Source of the DNA: Haberlea rhodopensis
Lineage: Eukaryota; Streptophyta; Magnoliopsida; Lamiales; Gesneriaceae
NCBI GenBank assembly: GCA_907163345.1
Contig: CAJQUN010001136.1
Location: 38,008 to 102,007, forward strand
DNA length: 64,000 nucleotides
Direction: 5' to 3'
Part shown: in pieces, positions 11,801-25,372 of the stretch
How the letters are laid out: each line of letters starts with the position of its first letter
How positions within the stretch are numbered: position 1 is the stretch's first letter
Notes under the pieces: generated by a model
Database searches by the model: none
What the model saw: the letters and a program-made list of their open reading frames with translations, nothing else
What the model was told of the DNA's origin: nothing
Position numbers and translations under genes: made by a program

Positions 11801-14800
11801 GATACTTCTGATAGTCCAGAGATATATTTTGGCGAAAATTATATCTGCAAAATTTGTATGTCTTCTTATAAATTATTGTAGCTAACACGACACTGACAGC
11901 AAGTCTAGATCACACTAGTAAAGAAAGCTAGCTTGAAGAGCTTATAGAATTTCCTGTATTGCACAATTATATTCCTTCATGTGGAACACAACTTACAGGA
12001 ATCAATTGCATATTTTTTGTGTTGATTTACGTTGTACTTCTGTCATCTTGACCCTTATTATTCAGCGTAGGTTTTTTGAAACTTTAAAATTTGAAAGTTA
12101 TTAGTTCTCAAATCTATTGGACAATGGCAAAATTCATTATATGCAACCTGTGATAAATTTTCAGCTTCCGTGCTTTCTGGTTGGGTATGGACCAAACTTC
12201 CAGGTGCTGCATGTCTCAAGAAAAAACAGACGCAATACTAAAAATAATCGTGAAGCATTTCTTCATAGAAAAAGAAGTCTCATCCACCCTGGTAATGGAT
12301 TCATTGTACAGTGGCCTGAAGGCTCTTAAAGGTCAGACCAAGGGGAAGAAAATCAAGGGAAAACACTTGGAAAGGGAAGATTCACCAGTTCCTTTTATTC
12401 ACATTGAGAAAGAAATGCTTGCAGTGGTGGATGATGTGTTGCCACTACTTGAGAGGGCTGCCATGGAACCTTTGCCTTCAAAGGATGAGAAAGGTCCTCA
12501 AAATCGAAAGGTGAGTTGCATGATACTAATGTACTTTATCCCGAATTCGTCATTGCTCATTCTTTAAGACAGTTTGATGAGGACCTCGATAACAGATTGA
12601 AAGGATCCTGAATCAATACTCTAAAGCAGTTTCCTGAGAATATCTTCAATGGTATATATACACCACAATATAATACCACGTTTTCAGAGGCTAGATCTTG
12701 GTTTGACTTGGAGAATATCGGCCTTACGATTATATAACAACCTCAAACCGAATTTCACCAATATTTTGATTTTTTTTGGATGTCAGTCATTTGAAGAACA
12801 AAGACGATAAGTTCGGGTTTTGAGTTGGAAAAATTCTGCTATTCTTGTTTTAGGATGTGGCTGCTGGAGAGGAGTTCAACAAAGATTTTATTGAACGTGA
12901 CGAGAGGCGATTGACTGAATTGGGACGTCGGACTATTGAGATATTTGCGTTGGCTCATATTTTTAGGTATATTCATTTCTAATTGCCAATTTCCTATTGC
13001 TGGTCGGTTTTGTATTGCCAACAATGCAGCCTTCCTTGAACTGCTTTTAACTGCTAATTGTTTTATATCAACATTGGTCTTTGGCGTATACTACTTTTGA
13101 CTTCCATGGTTGTCAATTGTGATGTGGGGTAGTATATTCCAAGAATATGAGAAGTATAATAGGATATGTTTTACGGAATATTAACTATGTCGAATCCTGT
13201 TTTCTGGTCGACACTTTTTTTTGTGGTCACCCATGATGTCTTCTTGATTTTGCCACTTTACCCTAAAAATATAAGTCACTTTGATCTGCAAATTCTTCTG
13301 GGTGATTGATATTTTGTCAAGTGTTGCCTTCTAATTATTATCCTCTCTTCTGGTGAGCAAATGAGGGAGAAGAAAAGGTTCAAAAGTTATTTTTACTTTT
13401 CACTTTCTTTTCCAAATGCAGAAAGAAACATCTTTGTTTTCTTCCCTCTTCATTTTGCACCCAATTTTTGGCTAATCAGTATTATGCTACTCCAAATTCT
13501 TGACTTCAGTTATATTTTATACCAGTAAAATTGAAGTTGCATACCAGGAGGCAGTTTCTTTAAAGAGACAAGAAGAGCTCATTCGTGAAGAGGAAGCAGC
13601 TTGGCTTGCTGATATTGAGCAGAAAATGAAATGCGGAGCACTGGATAAGGAAAAGAAATCTAAAAAAAAGCAGGTTTGTCAAGATCACTTCATATCTTGG
13701 GAAGTCAAAAACGTGTTTCGACTTTGGGTTACAGATGCTGGAATGCTTAAAATGAGAACAATTCACTCATTTCACAATTAATTTAGGATGCCCTCAGAAG
13801 GCAGACTTTTGTGTTGAGATTGTGTCTTAATTCCCCAATGTCTTCCATTTTTGTACTCTATGGTACCTTTGGCGATTTAATGGAAGGGTCTTCCCCTACT
13901 CATTCTTTTCTTTTTCCTCTTTGCTTCTATTGATAGACAAGGGGAAAAGGGGTTTGAAATGTCATTAACTTAAATGAAACATTTCCTAAAATTGTATTTT
14001 CAGGGCAAACAGAAACGGAACACTCGCAAAGGGAAGGACAAGGGAAGAGACGAGAAGCCTGAATCTAATGCCCTAGAGAAGGGTGAGGAAGATTATCCTA
14101 CTCTTGGCAAAAAGGACATCTTAAATGCTGAGTCAGAAATGATACTCGAAACACTTGATGCAGTGGAAGCTGTTTCTGATGCGTCTGATCCCGCCGATTG
14201 TGTTCCTGAATTACTTCCACCAGATTCAGCAGATATAGATGAGAGTGCTGTCAATTGGGAGGCCCATATTTCTGGGATGCATCCTCCCTCAGAAGGAAGT
14301 AGCAGCGAGAATAGTGGGCTTTCACGTGTGCAGAATGGAATAGAAGGAAGTAGTCTATCTATGGTGGATGATAGCTCATCAACATGTTCTACCGAGTCAG
14401 TTCCTTCCATTGTAACTAGTGTGCCTCATAATGGCAATTCTCGCAATAATAAAATCCAAAAAAATTCAATTGGGTAAGTAACATTCCTATATTCTCGACT
14501 GAGGATTTTTTGAGTTAATATTCTGGTTAATGTTACGTGTACTTCAACTTCACAGTGCCAGGAACCATCGACGCAAGATTACTCCAGACACAACTCATTT
14601 TGTTAATGAAGAACTTAGTCTACCATCTGAGAGAGTTCCAGATAGAGTACAGTTGGACGATGCTTCCCAAAGTTCCAAGACATTTAAATATAATTTTAGG
14701 GCTCCTGTTCCATCATTGCCGGATCATGTAAACTTGGCTGGGCGACAGGTTGGGAAGGTGGTTTTTTTACTTCATGAATTTGATTTTTTTGTTTGAGAAC

Positions 14801-16310
14801 GCAGGAATGTTGAATTGTGAATTATACATGTTTTGAGGACTGCTAGGTTTTTATATGGTTTCCATAGGATTCTGTGTGCGCCTCTTCACGCCTTACTTAG
14901 TTCCTTTGTCTTTTGTAGGAGGAAGTAAATAGCAATCTCGGTGACAAAAACACGTGTAGAGTGGAAGTTGATGATGATCGGACAGCATATGTCGTGTCAC
15001 CTCCCAGGAGCCTTTCCATAAGCACTCCATCTATTGCTACTTCAAACTTGGAGTCAAAGATGGAAGTTACGACCGATCCTATTGTGGCTAAAAAGCCTTC
15101 TTCGGAGAGTGAAAAACAAGTGGGACGAACAACTAACGTATCAAATTCAGCTGGAAATGCAACCATGTCACAGAGTGATACTCAGAAATTTGCAACTCCA
15201 AAGCAAGCTGAAAATCCATCGGGAAATCAAGTTTCTGTTGTGAGCGAAAAAGCTCCTTTGCAGCACGCGCCAGTTGCAACCGATAAGCCCTCAATGCCGC
15301 AAGTGCCAGTTATGTCCAGACCTTTGAGCGCTCCTATATTCCCTGCCCCTAGGCCTGCTGTTTCAGTGGTTTCTGTTGTTCAAACGACTTCTACATTGGC
15401 ACGTTCTGTTAGTGCAACTGGAAGGCTTGGTCCAGAGGCTACTACATCTGCAACCCAGAGTTACATTCCTCAATCCTATCGAAATGCAATTATCAGTAGC
15501 CAAGTTACCGGAAATGTAACTGCATACACTCAGAATCATTCAGCAAGTTCAGTGACAAATGCACCATTATTTTTACCTCACAGTTCTGATATAATGGATT
15601 CAAATTCAATCAGACAAAGATATACATTTGGAACAGTGAATCATCATGATATATTACAGAATAGACCACCATGGTCGGAAACTCCTCAAATGGATAACAG
15701 CAGGAACTTAACCGGGGATCATGCTCCACTACTTAATGAATTGCCACGCCATGATTTGTATAGTTCAGTGGGCAGGAGATCCCAAGACCGTCCGTCCGAG
15801 CTTCCAGCCTCCACATCTGGTCGGCAAAACCATGTATCGGTGGATGAGTTCCCGCACATAGATATCATAAATGAGTTGCTTGATGATGATCATGGGATTG
15901 GGATGAGCTATCAGAGTTTCAAAAATGGGCCTCACAATATAAATCGTCAAGTTAGCTTCCCCAGCTACCATCATGGCATGTCAAGCAGCCAGGTCCCATC
16001 ATCGGGCTTGTGTAGGTTTCAGAGAACGCGAAGCTATCTTGATGATGGGTTTCAGCGTGGATATGGTTCGTTTACCGGGAACCCTTTTGATCCAATCCAG
16101 GATATATGGATCCATACTGGTCCACAACCATACATAAACGGGCATATTGATGGTTTGATGCGAAATCAGTGGCAAATATCCGGTGATATGCCCTGTTCAA
16201 GCATCAGCAATGGAGAAATTGATGGAAATCCTTATCAGATACTGGATTTCCCAAACCACGCCATTGGTATCAATGGTTATTCAGTTTTCCGGCCTTCGAA
16301 CGGGCTTTGA
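8887..16310 (+). CDS. TRAF1A-like: TRAF1a/TRAF1b-like (MUSE14/MUSE13) MATH-domain protein
   Basis: Exons by splice signals and phase: 8887-9064, 9387-9498, 10149-10237, 10317-10385, 10476-10605, 11499-11657, 12165-12510, 12854-12966, 13526-13673, 14004-14473, 14556-14757 (or 14748), 14919-16310. They join in frame to about 1,135 aa, close to Arabidopsis TRAF1a. The start follows from the conserved N-terminus (CQSGEALVEWRSSEHIENG). A MATH domain lies at residues 70-193, with signatures such as YILIYPQGCDVCNHLSLF. Next come a lysine/glutamate-rich coiled segment (about 400-460), a long Ser/Pro-rich tail, and conserved C-terminal DEFPHIDIINELLDD and INGYSVFRPSNG motifs. In Arabidopsis these proteins act redundantly as adaptors between SCF-CPR1 and NLR immune receptors and in ATG6/ATG13 turnover; the same role here is inference. 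Intron 1 appears to use a GC donor. No premature stop is seen. Confidence 0.93.
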
Positions 16311-18267
16311 AAGATATTTATGATGCAGTTTATCATGTAAATGGTCTTTGCTCCAATGTAACGGTCTATGTTCTATGGAATGGTCTTTGATTTGGATCAG
16401 TGGGGGTTACAACCTCCAATTTTCAGAGAGTGATTCTGCTCTCTGTTCCATTTTCATTATTCTTAAATGTTGGGATATATTTTTACTTTACTTTTGAATA
16501 TTTGATGTCTTCAGCGTCTTGTATTTCCATGAAGATGGTTGCACTTGCAGGAGATATGCATGGAAACTCAGGCAAACTCCAACAACCTCATTATAATTTT
16601 CGTAACCAATGTAAGATTGCGAGTATTAATTTTTATGACATGATCACCGAAACACGATCTCTAGGTAAACGTAAATATTAAAAAAATTAGCGGTTTGGAA
16701 CTCAATATGATTAAATAAATATTTTCTCTATCACTATAATCTATCCGAACAAACTAGTAAAATTCAAAAAAGTTTGAATTTAACGGTTTGGAACTTAATA
16801 TGATTAAGTGTCGATTATAGACTAAATACGGATCGACACAGAATGGAGTGGAATATTATTTTCGACACAGAATGGAGTGGAATATTATTTTCGGAAATCG
16901 TCCGTTTAGGAAGGCTCCTGATAGAAATATTGGTATATGAGTACTATACGATGGGCTCGATGTGTTTGTAATGAAAATAAACTCGATTTATTTTTCTTCA
17001 TTTTGATTTGAACATGTTGAGATTATATTTTATGGTCGTTCTTCCGAACTCTTGTCTCAATAAAACCGTGTGTGAAAAAGCATGATAAGGTTAGACGAAC
17101 GGTGTAACAACTTGTCAAAAGACTTCCTACCCATACATATGTCTGTGCCTGTTATATATATAATCAATCCAATAGACAAACTATCCACCCTACCCTCTTT
17201 TCGATCTTCACATCACTACTAAATTGCTTCTCGTCAAGTGATGAAATGTTGAGGGGAATGTTGTCTGGTTTGAGACCATTCTTTTACGTATATATTCACA
17301 CACACACATATATATACATTCAGTCGAGTGATCTCGGACCAGGCTTCATTCCTCTGAACTCGACGAACTTTTCTACCAATCGAATGATCTCGGATCATTA
17401 TTGCAAGATACATATCCACATGTTGTGGTTACATCATGATTCATAAGGTTTATTTTTTGATTTATGTGTCTTATAGTATGCACACATTATTATCTCGTAC
17501 TTGGTTAATTATTTATCCCCACTTTTTATTATTGGCATTTTCATTTTTATGATTCGAAAGTGAAGCCATTATGAATTTCCAATATATTTATCTTCAAATT
17601 TACATGAGATCTCACAAGTTAATAAGAAAGAAAATATGGTATAAAACACCATGCTATATTTACATGATATACTGTTTTCTGAAGCTGCAAATTAAGCCAA
17701 GCCAGGGTATTTTCAGTTGCAAAATCCTTTATTTTCATTTTGTATGAGTCTTGAGTTCCAATCTCGATTAAAAGTTCTAGTTTTTTAAGGTAATTGTTAG
17801 TTCGTGAATCGAACTTTATTCGTTCGGCCCGAAAAGTTCGAGGTGACTTATGCGGTGCAATTTTGGTGCAATTTTGATTCTGATGATTTTTCGGGGTTTG
17901 AGATTTTGTTTGTTGATATTGAGTGAAGTGACACTCTCGTTTAGGAAAATTCCTTCTTTTCACCGTGACTGAGTCTCACATATGAAGCAACATAAAAAAA
18001 TAAGTTTAGCATTGTTTGATTAACCTTGGTTGACATATTGGTTTGTTCATTTTCTTGTATTGATGTATTTGTGGGGTCCAGACCCGATATGTGTAAGAAC
18101 TCCCCATCTCTTTTTATCTCCTATGTCATATGTTTGTGTTATATCTTGCTTTACATTCCTTACATATTTTCATTATTGTTGCAATATTTATTGGGTGAAG
18201 AATGGAAGGATTAAAGTTTATAGTCTTCTATCATGTAATGCATAATTAAAAAGAATGTTGGTCAAAA
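16311..18267. other. 3' flank and intergenic region
   Basis: The first few hundred bases are presumably 3' UTR of the TRAF1-like gene. Beyond that I see only short frames. The minus-strand 114-codon frame at 17619-17963 has no recognisable similarity and I do not call it. Confidence 0.5.
16834..16891. repeat. 29-bp tandem duplication
   Basis: Two perfect copies of a 29-base unit that begins CGACACAGAATGG and ends ATTATTTT, back to back. It is probably a slippage product. Confidence 0.85.
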
Positions 18268-18856
18268 GACCATCTCCAAACGCCAAAACTGGCGTCCCAT
18301 TCAACCTCCAACCCTGCACCATTTTCTCAGGGCTACATTGCCGTGTCTGGCTCGTGGCATGGTAGCTGAGCTATTGTTTTTTTTAAAATATTTTTTTGGT
18401 TTAAATGAATGGTTAATAATTGTATGGATGGAGTATTTAGTTTAATATATTTGTTGTATTTTAAATGTTTAATATTATTTATTACATTATTATAATTATT
18501 TTTTTATTTAATTATTTTTTACAAAATATTGATTTAATTATATGACATAAAACTCGTAAAGTTTTCCAAAAAATTAAATATTCAAATAATCGGATATTTA
18601 AACACAACAAATTTTAGATATAATAATTAAAATTTAATTATGTAAATAATTTATTTAAACATAAATTTAATATATTAATAAATTTCTAATAGATAATTAA
18701 TTGAATAAAATAATTTTATAAATGAAATTAAAAAGGAATAGTAAGAAATATTTTTTTTAAAGTAAAATTTGGAGTATATGAGTTTTATATTTGATATAGA
18801 AACTGCACTATTTTGGTGTAAAACTTACACTAAAATTGAATGGGTTGGAGATGGCC
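18268..18856. mobile_element. Candidate MITE (CCATCTCCAA termini)
   Basis: About 589 bp bounded by inverted GACCATCTCCAA (left) and GGCCATCTCCAA (right, minus strand), with AT-rich non-coding sequence between. Inverted GGCCATCTCCAA-type ends recur on plant MITEs. No clean target duplication could be fixed, so superfamily is left open. Confidence 0.45.
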
Positions 18857-19349
18857 TAAAAGAAACACGTTTTCTTATATTAAGTTTAGTTGTTGTTAGT
18901 TTATGTTCTAACGAAATTCGTTGGAAAAACAAGTAAAGTGTTGAATTGAAAACGACTACAAGCAAAATCTACAGAAACAAGTGAAACGACTTTTACAGGT
19001 TGAATCTTACTTTACTTGTGGAGGTTAACAAAGAATATATGCCTTTCGATTCATTAAAAGGTACACAAATTAACCACTATCACAATGCCATAAGTCTGTC
19101 ATCATTATCTTAAGCTTTTACAAAGTGAAAGTTTTAATAAATATATTATATAGTAAGATTTTGTGATGAATTTGAAGTACGCAAAATATAAAACACAAAA
19201 ACAACAACAAAATCTACTAAAAAAAATTAAAAATATGAAAACTATTCATCAAATTAATTACAAAAAACAAAAATATGTAAAAGATATATTTTATATAAAT
19301 ATTTACTATGGACAAAATATAATATAAATACAAACAGCGCATAATCCAA
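18857..19349. other. Intergenic, no gene seen
   Basis: AT-rich unique sequence up to the left breakpoint of the large tandem duplication. Confidence 0.5.
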
Positions 19350-20924
19350 TATACTAAGGAACTCGAGATTCTTTAGTTAAATGAATTTTACATGTTAGAG
19401 AAAAGTACAAATATCAAAATATACTATGAAGCTTTGCTAAATAAAGCTTTATTTGGTATATTTTTCGGACTTTTGTGGCAAAAATCAAGAGTCAAAAGAA
19501 GAAAAGGGAAACTCCAGTATAATTACAAGACAAATTATAGTACTTAATTCTTATGATTAGTCAAGGGATCACGAAATCGAGAGTTAATGGCAATTTACCA
19601 CATGTGTAATCACTAATATGCACTTTACTCTCTGTAATTTGTGTACTCTCTGTAATTTGTGTGATGCCTGAAATTTAATTACCTTGATTAAATGGAGTTG
19701 CATATGATGATTAAGGGGTCATTATGAATGAGTGTCATTTTACACCTGGACATGGTTTTGAGATAAATCGAGTGTGGTTGAAAATTTGATTGAGTCATAA
19801 TTATTGAAATAATAAATGGTTGAAATGAAACATGTGAATTATGAAATTAATTATGAGTATGAATTGAGAAGTAATTATTGGAGTTGGACAATAATTATGA
19901 AATTGGGGTAAAATTGTAATGTGGATTAAAGTTGAAGGATTTAAAAGCAAAATGAAAACAATAAAAACATTTTCTCTTCACACAATACCCCATTTTCACC
20001 TACTAAATCCCTACAACATCCTCCATCCCCTTTTGTCAATTCTTTCTTCGATTTTGGGTAAAGAACAAGGCATGTATTCAATAGAGTTTTGATATGATGA
20101 TCAAGTAAACTTGGATAAGCTAAATCCCACCTTAAACTTGGTTTTTAATTGTGTTTTGAGTTGAAAATAGTAATAGTAGAATGGATTTTGTGGTAGGGAT
20201 TTGAGGATTTGCGTTTATGTTGTTATAATGAAATAATAGAGTGTTTAATGTGCATATTGTTGAATTGTTGAATGAAAAATGAAATGTTGTGGGTGTTGGG
20301 TTCGATTTATGCTTGAAAATGGTGAATTTTCTCATTTACAGGGTTCCACGATAGATCGCCCAAACTTAAATTGATTTTTGGGTGACAAACACTGTCGCGG
20401 TCAATCGCGAGAAAGTCCGCGGTCGATCGAGGGAGGCTGAAAGTTGGTGCGGGACTTTAGCATCTCGTGATCGATCACGAGGCATAAATGTTTGGAAATT
20501 TTTGATTTTTCTTAGGAGGTTGAGATGTGGTGATATTCTACATGCTAAGGAATATTGCAGAATGAAATAAATTGCATGAATTGAACCTTAAAAATATATG
20601 CATTACTCGATCGAGTTAATTGATAACTTAAATGAATACAAGATAAAATGGGGTGGTCTGAGTAGTATACGACGTACGATAAATCATGTTTGAGTGTTAT
20701 GGGAGGCATGACCAACTTATATGACGAATGATGTTATTGCTGAGGATTATGGTTAAAATATTAATTTTGAATTGATATCCAATATAGATTCGGCACGAGT
20801 CTCCGATTGTTGAGGATAGCTAAATCATGCTATCGACTTTAAAATGTGTAATTACGTACGAGCAAAGATGTATATTCTGTTTTTTTTTATTAATTGAATG
20901 ATAATAATTGTTGTATCTTATAAA

Positions 20925-21430
20925 TGTCACGAGTTGACATGGAACGTCACGGGTTGACGTCGAATTATTGGAATATCACGGGTAGATATGGAACATCACG
21001 GGTTGACGTCGAATTATTGGAATGTCACGGGTTGACATTGAACGTCGCGGGTTGACGTCAATACCAAAAATGGTGGTATTTGCTAGCCCATTCCCATTTT
21101 GGTCGTAACATATCTACTAAGTTTTTGATTCCAGTTAGTAAGAGAGATGGAAAAATTGGATTCATGTTCAACGGTATGGAGTGTCAGGGGCCGACGTCGA
21201 ATTATTGAAATGCCACGGGTTGACATGGAATATCACGAATTGACATAAGATTATTGGAACATCACGGGTTGACGTTTGATTATTTGAATGTCACGGGTTG
21301 ACTTGGAACGTTACGGGTTGACGTCGGATTACTGAAATGTCACGGGTTGACATGGAACTTCACGGGTTGACGTCGAACTATTTGGATGTCACAGAATGAC
21401 ATGGAACATCACGGGTTGACGTAGAATTAA
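20925..21430 (+). repeat. 49-bp minisatellite (CACGGGTTGACG), copy 1
   Basis: Tandem compound units of about 49 bp made of two related halves: GTCACGGGTTGACATGGAAC and GTCACGGGTTGACGTCGAAT plus a TATTGGAAT spacer. Substitutions are scattered. A short outlier lies at 22075-22150 and a longer array at 33115-33700. The segment 21060-21180 interrupts the array. Confidence 0.88.
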
Positions 21431-21565
21431 TGTAACGTTTGCCAATGAAATAATTCGGGAATAATGCAATAATATTATACCATTATTGTGGATTTTATTA
21501 TTTTGGATTTTTGAATTGTGGGAACATGAACAAAGCGGAGAAGCATATATTGGTTCGGAGGCTAC

Positions 21566-21874
21566 ATGAAGTACTCTTATGGATTTCCAATAACTCTATT
21601 CTGCTGCATTACAAATTTTTACATTAATTTGATTTATAATTGTTCAATTGTGTATATTATTGCGACTATGACAATTGTGTTGGAGTATGCTCACCCTATG
21701 TGGGTGGTTGTTTCCATTGAAACACGTAAAGCAGGTACAACGCTATTTGAGGAAGTAAGTTCGATTTTCGTGAGATTGTACGGCTTTCGGAAACGATATA
21801 AAATATTAATGATAACGATCGTTATGTATGCATTTAGATTCATACTCATTTATACACTGCTCGCCTGTGAGTAG
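21566..21874 (+). other. 102-codon open frame in LTR-A repeat unit
   Basis: Starts MKYSYGFPIT and ends LLACE, followed by TAG. Residues 10-45 are strongly hydrophobic. The same frame is open at 33830-34138 and 34538-34846 with substitutions, while a fourth copy (22274 onward) is broken by a 1-bp deletion and by the hAT insertion. No similarity to any protein is recognised. It lies inside an LTR downstream of a minisatellite, so coding function is doubtful; the alternative is simple nucleotide conservation among recent copies. Confidence 0.25.
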
Positions 21875-22892
21875 TTAATCTATGTTTATGGTTTGTAGCA
21901 ATGCCTCGAATTTTCCCTTATGTTTTAATATTCATGCGCTTTTACTTTGGGGAGATATGTGACATTAGCTAGATGAATTTCGTTTAGAGAATGTTTATGG
22001 TTAAATTGAAAAGGAATCGTTGAGTGGGATTCTATTGTTGTCATGTGGATTTATTTATAAATTGCCGTTGATATGGAATGTCACGGGTTGATGTCGAACT
22101 ATTAGAATGTCACAGAATGACATGGAACGTCACGGGTTGATGTAGAATTAATGTATCATTTGTCATTGAAATAATTCAAGGGTAATTCAATAATATCATA
22201 CCATTATTGTGGATTTTTTTGAATTGTGGGAACATGAACAAAGATGAGAAGCTTATATTGGTTTAGAGGATACATGAAGTACTCTTATAGATTTCCAATA
22301 ACTCTATTCTGCTGCATTACGATTTTGTACATTAATTTGATTTATAATTGTTCAATTGTGTATATTATTGCGATTATGATAATTGTGTTGGAGTATGCTC
22401 ACCTATATGAGTGACTGCTTCCATTGAAACACGTAAAGCATGTACAATGCTATTTGAGGAAGTAAGCTCGATTTTCGTGAGATTGTATGGCTTTCGGAAA
22501 CGATGTACGATATTAATGATAACGATGGTTATGTATGCATTTAGATTCATACTCATTTAGGGGTGCTTAACGGATTGGACCGGTATGGTCCGATCCGGAA
22601 TCGGCCGGTTCCAGATCCGTTAAGAACGGAACCGGTCCGGTCCGTTGAGGAACCGGATCGATCCCGGTTCCGGTTCCAACCGGTTCCGGGCCGATCCGGT
22701 AGGGTTCGTTTTAATTTTTTTTTTTAAATTTTTCAAAAATTTTTATTTATTTTTTATTTAATGTTGTAAATGTTTCCCCAATATTCATCACAAATTCAAT
22801 ATATTTCTTCTTCATTTCATAATATAGATGCATACAAATAATTGTAAAGAGATGGCAATTAAAAAATCAAAATAAAAAAATATTGTTGTTTA

Positions 22893-25122
22893 TCACTCTT
22901 CATAATTGATAAATATTGTTTTTGCGTTCTCTTCTTCTTGCTCGTCATAATGGTTTACAAATTCGTCAACCGCCCCATCTCTTCTATTCTTACATTCTGC
23001 TTCAAACCAATCTTTAAGTAACACGAGCATGCATAACGAATCAGCGGAGAGACTACTTCTGTATTCTCCAATAATTCGGCCACATGTTGAGAATGCAGAT
23101 TCAGAAGCGACGCTTGAAGCTTGTACCACATACACGTCTCTAGCCATTTTGGCTAAGATAGGGAATTTTGCCGCATTTGACTTCCACCATTGTAACACGT
23201 CGAAGTTGTTTCCCGTTACAAATTGATAATTCAGATAAATTTGCAACTCAATCGACGTGCTAGTAGAAGGTCCTTTTCCCTTAAGTTTTTTCCTGCCCAG
23301 CATCCTAAGCAAATTGATGACCACACCTTTAGTTTGAGCTTGGGGTTGTTCTTCAGCAGGCCTTTGTTGCGATGATTCACTTGCCTGTTGATTATAATAC
23401 AACTGAAACATATTTTGGAGAGATTCCATTGTAGACGTCTCTTGATCGTCAACAACCGTCCCCAAAAATTTAGCATAATATTCAAAAAATATCTCAAATG
23501 AAGATAAACATTGACTAGGATCTAGCAATGTTGCGATGCAGTGCACGTGTGGGATTTGTTCCCAATATTTTATAAATTTAGTTTCCATTGCACTAATAAA
23601 AGCATGCAAGTCATAGTCATCTCTAAATTCTATAAACTTATCAAACATATTAAATACTAAAGGAAGAAAATAAACGGAAGTTGGATAAGTAACACCGGAG
23701 AAGCGTTCCGTCGCTTCTTTGAAAGTACCTAACAATGATACACAATTTTCAACAAATTCACAATCCTCATTAGTCAAATAAATACTATCATCGCTATTAG
23801 GCATTTGATATGAATTATAAAATGGAGTTAAAATATCTTTGTAAGGTAACATATCATTCAACATATTGTACAACGAATTCCACCTAGTTTCTATTGGTGA
23901 TGGAAAAAGAAGATGCTTTAAACCATTAAATAAACATAATTGTTTCCAATCGCGCTTTACACGGCTCGTGCGTAACCATTTAGCGCAGTACTTCATTTTG
24001 TCAATACATGCTGAGTGATTGTCCTCATAACCAACTTTAACAGCCAAATTAATCACATGACATGCACATCTAACATGAAAAAAACACCATCAAGTAGTGG
24101 TTTCAGATAGGTCTTTAAATCACGCATCGCAGCATTGTTATTCGCTGCATTATCTAATGTGATCGAAAATACCTTATCCTGAATTTCATAATGTCTACAA
24201 GTGTTGAATACATATTTAGCAATTACATAACCAGTATGTGCACAATCTAACTCATCTAAAGACAAAATCCATTTTTGCATGCACCAATTATCATCAATCC
24301 AATGACAAGTGACAACAAGATATGAATCTGAATTTACATTTGTCCAAATAAAAGTTGTTAAGCTAACACTACAAGGCAAACTAGAAAGATGTTGAAACAA
24401 TGTATTTCTATATTCAACAAATACGTCCATACAATTTCATTTTAGTGTGTGCCTGGAAAAATGTTTGAACATGGGTTGTATAGACGAAGTAAATTCAATA
24501 AAACCAGCATGTTCAGCTTGTATAAAAGGTAGTTCACATCTAATCACATATCTAACAAGTGACATACGATTAATTTTAGAAGTTAAAATAAAATTCGTGC
24601 CAGTGAGAACATTAATTTGTGCTTGTGTTGCTTCTCGGCCTAATGGTTGTAATGTTGTCTCATCAAAATTATGTTTTTTTACTAAGTGTTTTTTAAATGT
24701 TCCAGTGCCTCCACTGGAACCACCAGCTTTATATGAATATTGCATTTTACATAATTTACATATTGCAACAGATTCATTAGTACCTTCTTTTTAAGCGAGT
24801 TCAAAGTGATCACATATCTTACTTCTTTTGGCACGAGTCGGTTGTCTACTCGCTGCTGTAGTGGCTCCGGATGACTCCACTTGTTGTCTCTCTTGGGCTT
24901 GGACAGCAGGAGGTTCGACATGTTGTTCGGGTTGTTGCGGTTCGACATTCATAGAGGAACCACCAACATTGAGGTCAGCAAAAAATCATAACTTTAATTT
25001 AACTCAGGTATTGGTACATGCAAATTCATTGCCGAAGATGAACTCAGTGATAGACGACCCGGGACGAGACCCCGACTACGACCCCGGCTACGACCGACGC
25101 CGCTGCTAGATGAAGATGCCAT
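22893..25122 (-). pseudogene. hAT transposase, BED finger to dimerisation domain, broken
   Basis: Likely original start at 25122 (MASSSSSGVGRSRG). Then a glutamine-rich N-terminus, a BED zinc finger (CKLC ... HLVKKH, about 24775-24680), the RNase H-like core (LSSLPCSVSLT, TLDNAANNNAAM, about 24400-24130) and the hAT C-terminal dimerisation domain (LQWWKSNAAKFPILAKMARD, ASSVASESAFSTCGRI; about 23190-23010). The reading frame is broken by at least a stop after about 40 codons, a stop before the finger near 24795, a stop near 24435 and a frameshift near 24060. The longest surviving frame is 22893-24056. It cannot make a full transposase. Confidence 0.9.
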
Positions 25123-25296
25123 TATTATATATATATTGTAGATAGCACAATTGAGAGGAAAATATGAGATTGAAGTATAGAATTGTGAGAAGAATGAATT
25201 GTGAGAAGAATGAATTGTGGGGGAGAAGAATGAAAAAAATTCACATATTTAAAGATTTCAAAATTTTTTTTTTTTTAAAATAAATAAATAAAAAGG

Positions 25297-25372
25297 AACG
25301 TTGGCAACGGCTCACGGCTAAGAGCCGTTGCCAACGTTCAGCATGGCAACAACTTTATAGCCGTTGCCATGC
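25297..25372. repeat. Two hairpins inside the hAT element
   Basis: Perfect 17-bp inverted repeat AACGTTGGCAACGGCTC (25297-25313) with its complement at 25322-25338. It is followed by a 10-bp stem GCATGGCAAC (25341-25350) with its complement at 25363-25372. Both share the GGCAAC core. They lie upstream of the transposase start, in its promoter or 5' region. Confidence 0.85.

Noticed and set aside
14093..14410. 105-codon minus-strand frame
   Set aside because: Antisense shadow of exon 10 of the TRAF1-like gene.
17619..17963. 114-codon minus-strand frame
   Set aside because: No similarity, low-complexity Lys/Gln/Asn composition expected of AT-rich DNA, no splice or repeat support.
20925..21430. 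Regular repeats resembling a CRISPR array
   Set aside because: Units are contiguous compound repeats without unique spacers, in a plant LTR; this is a minisatellite.
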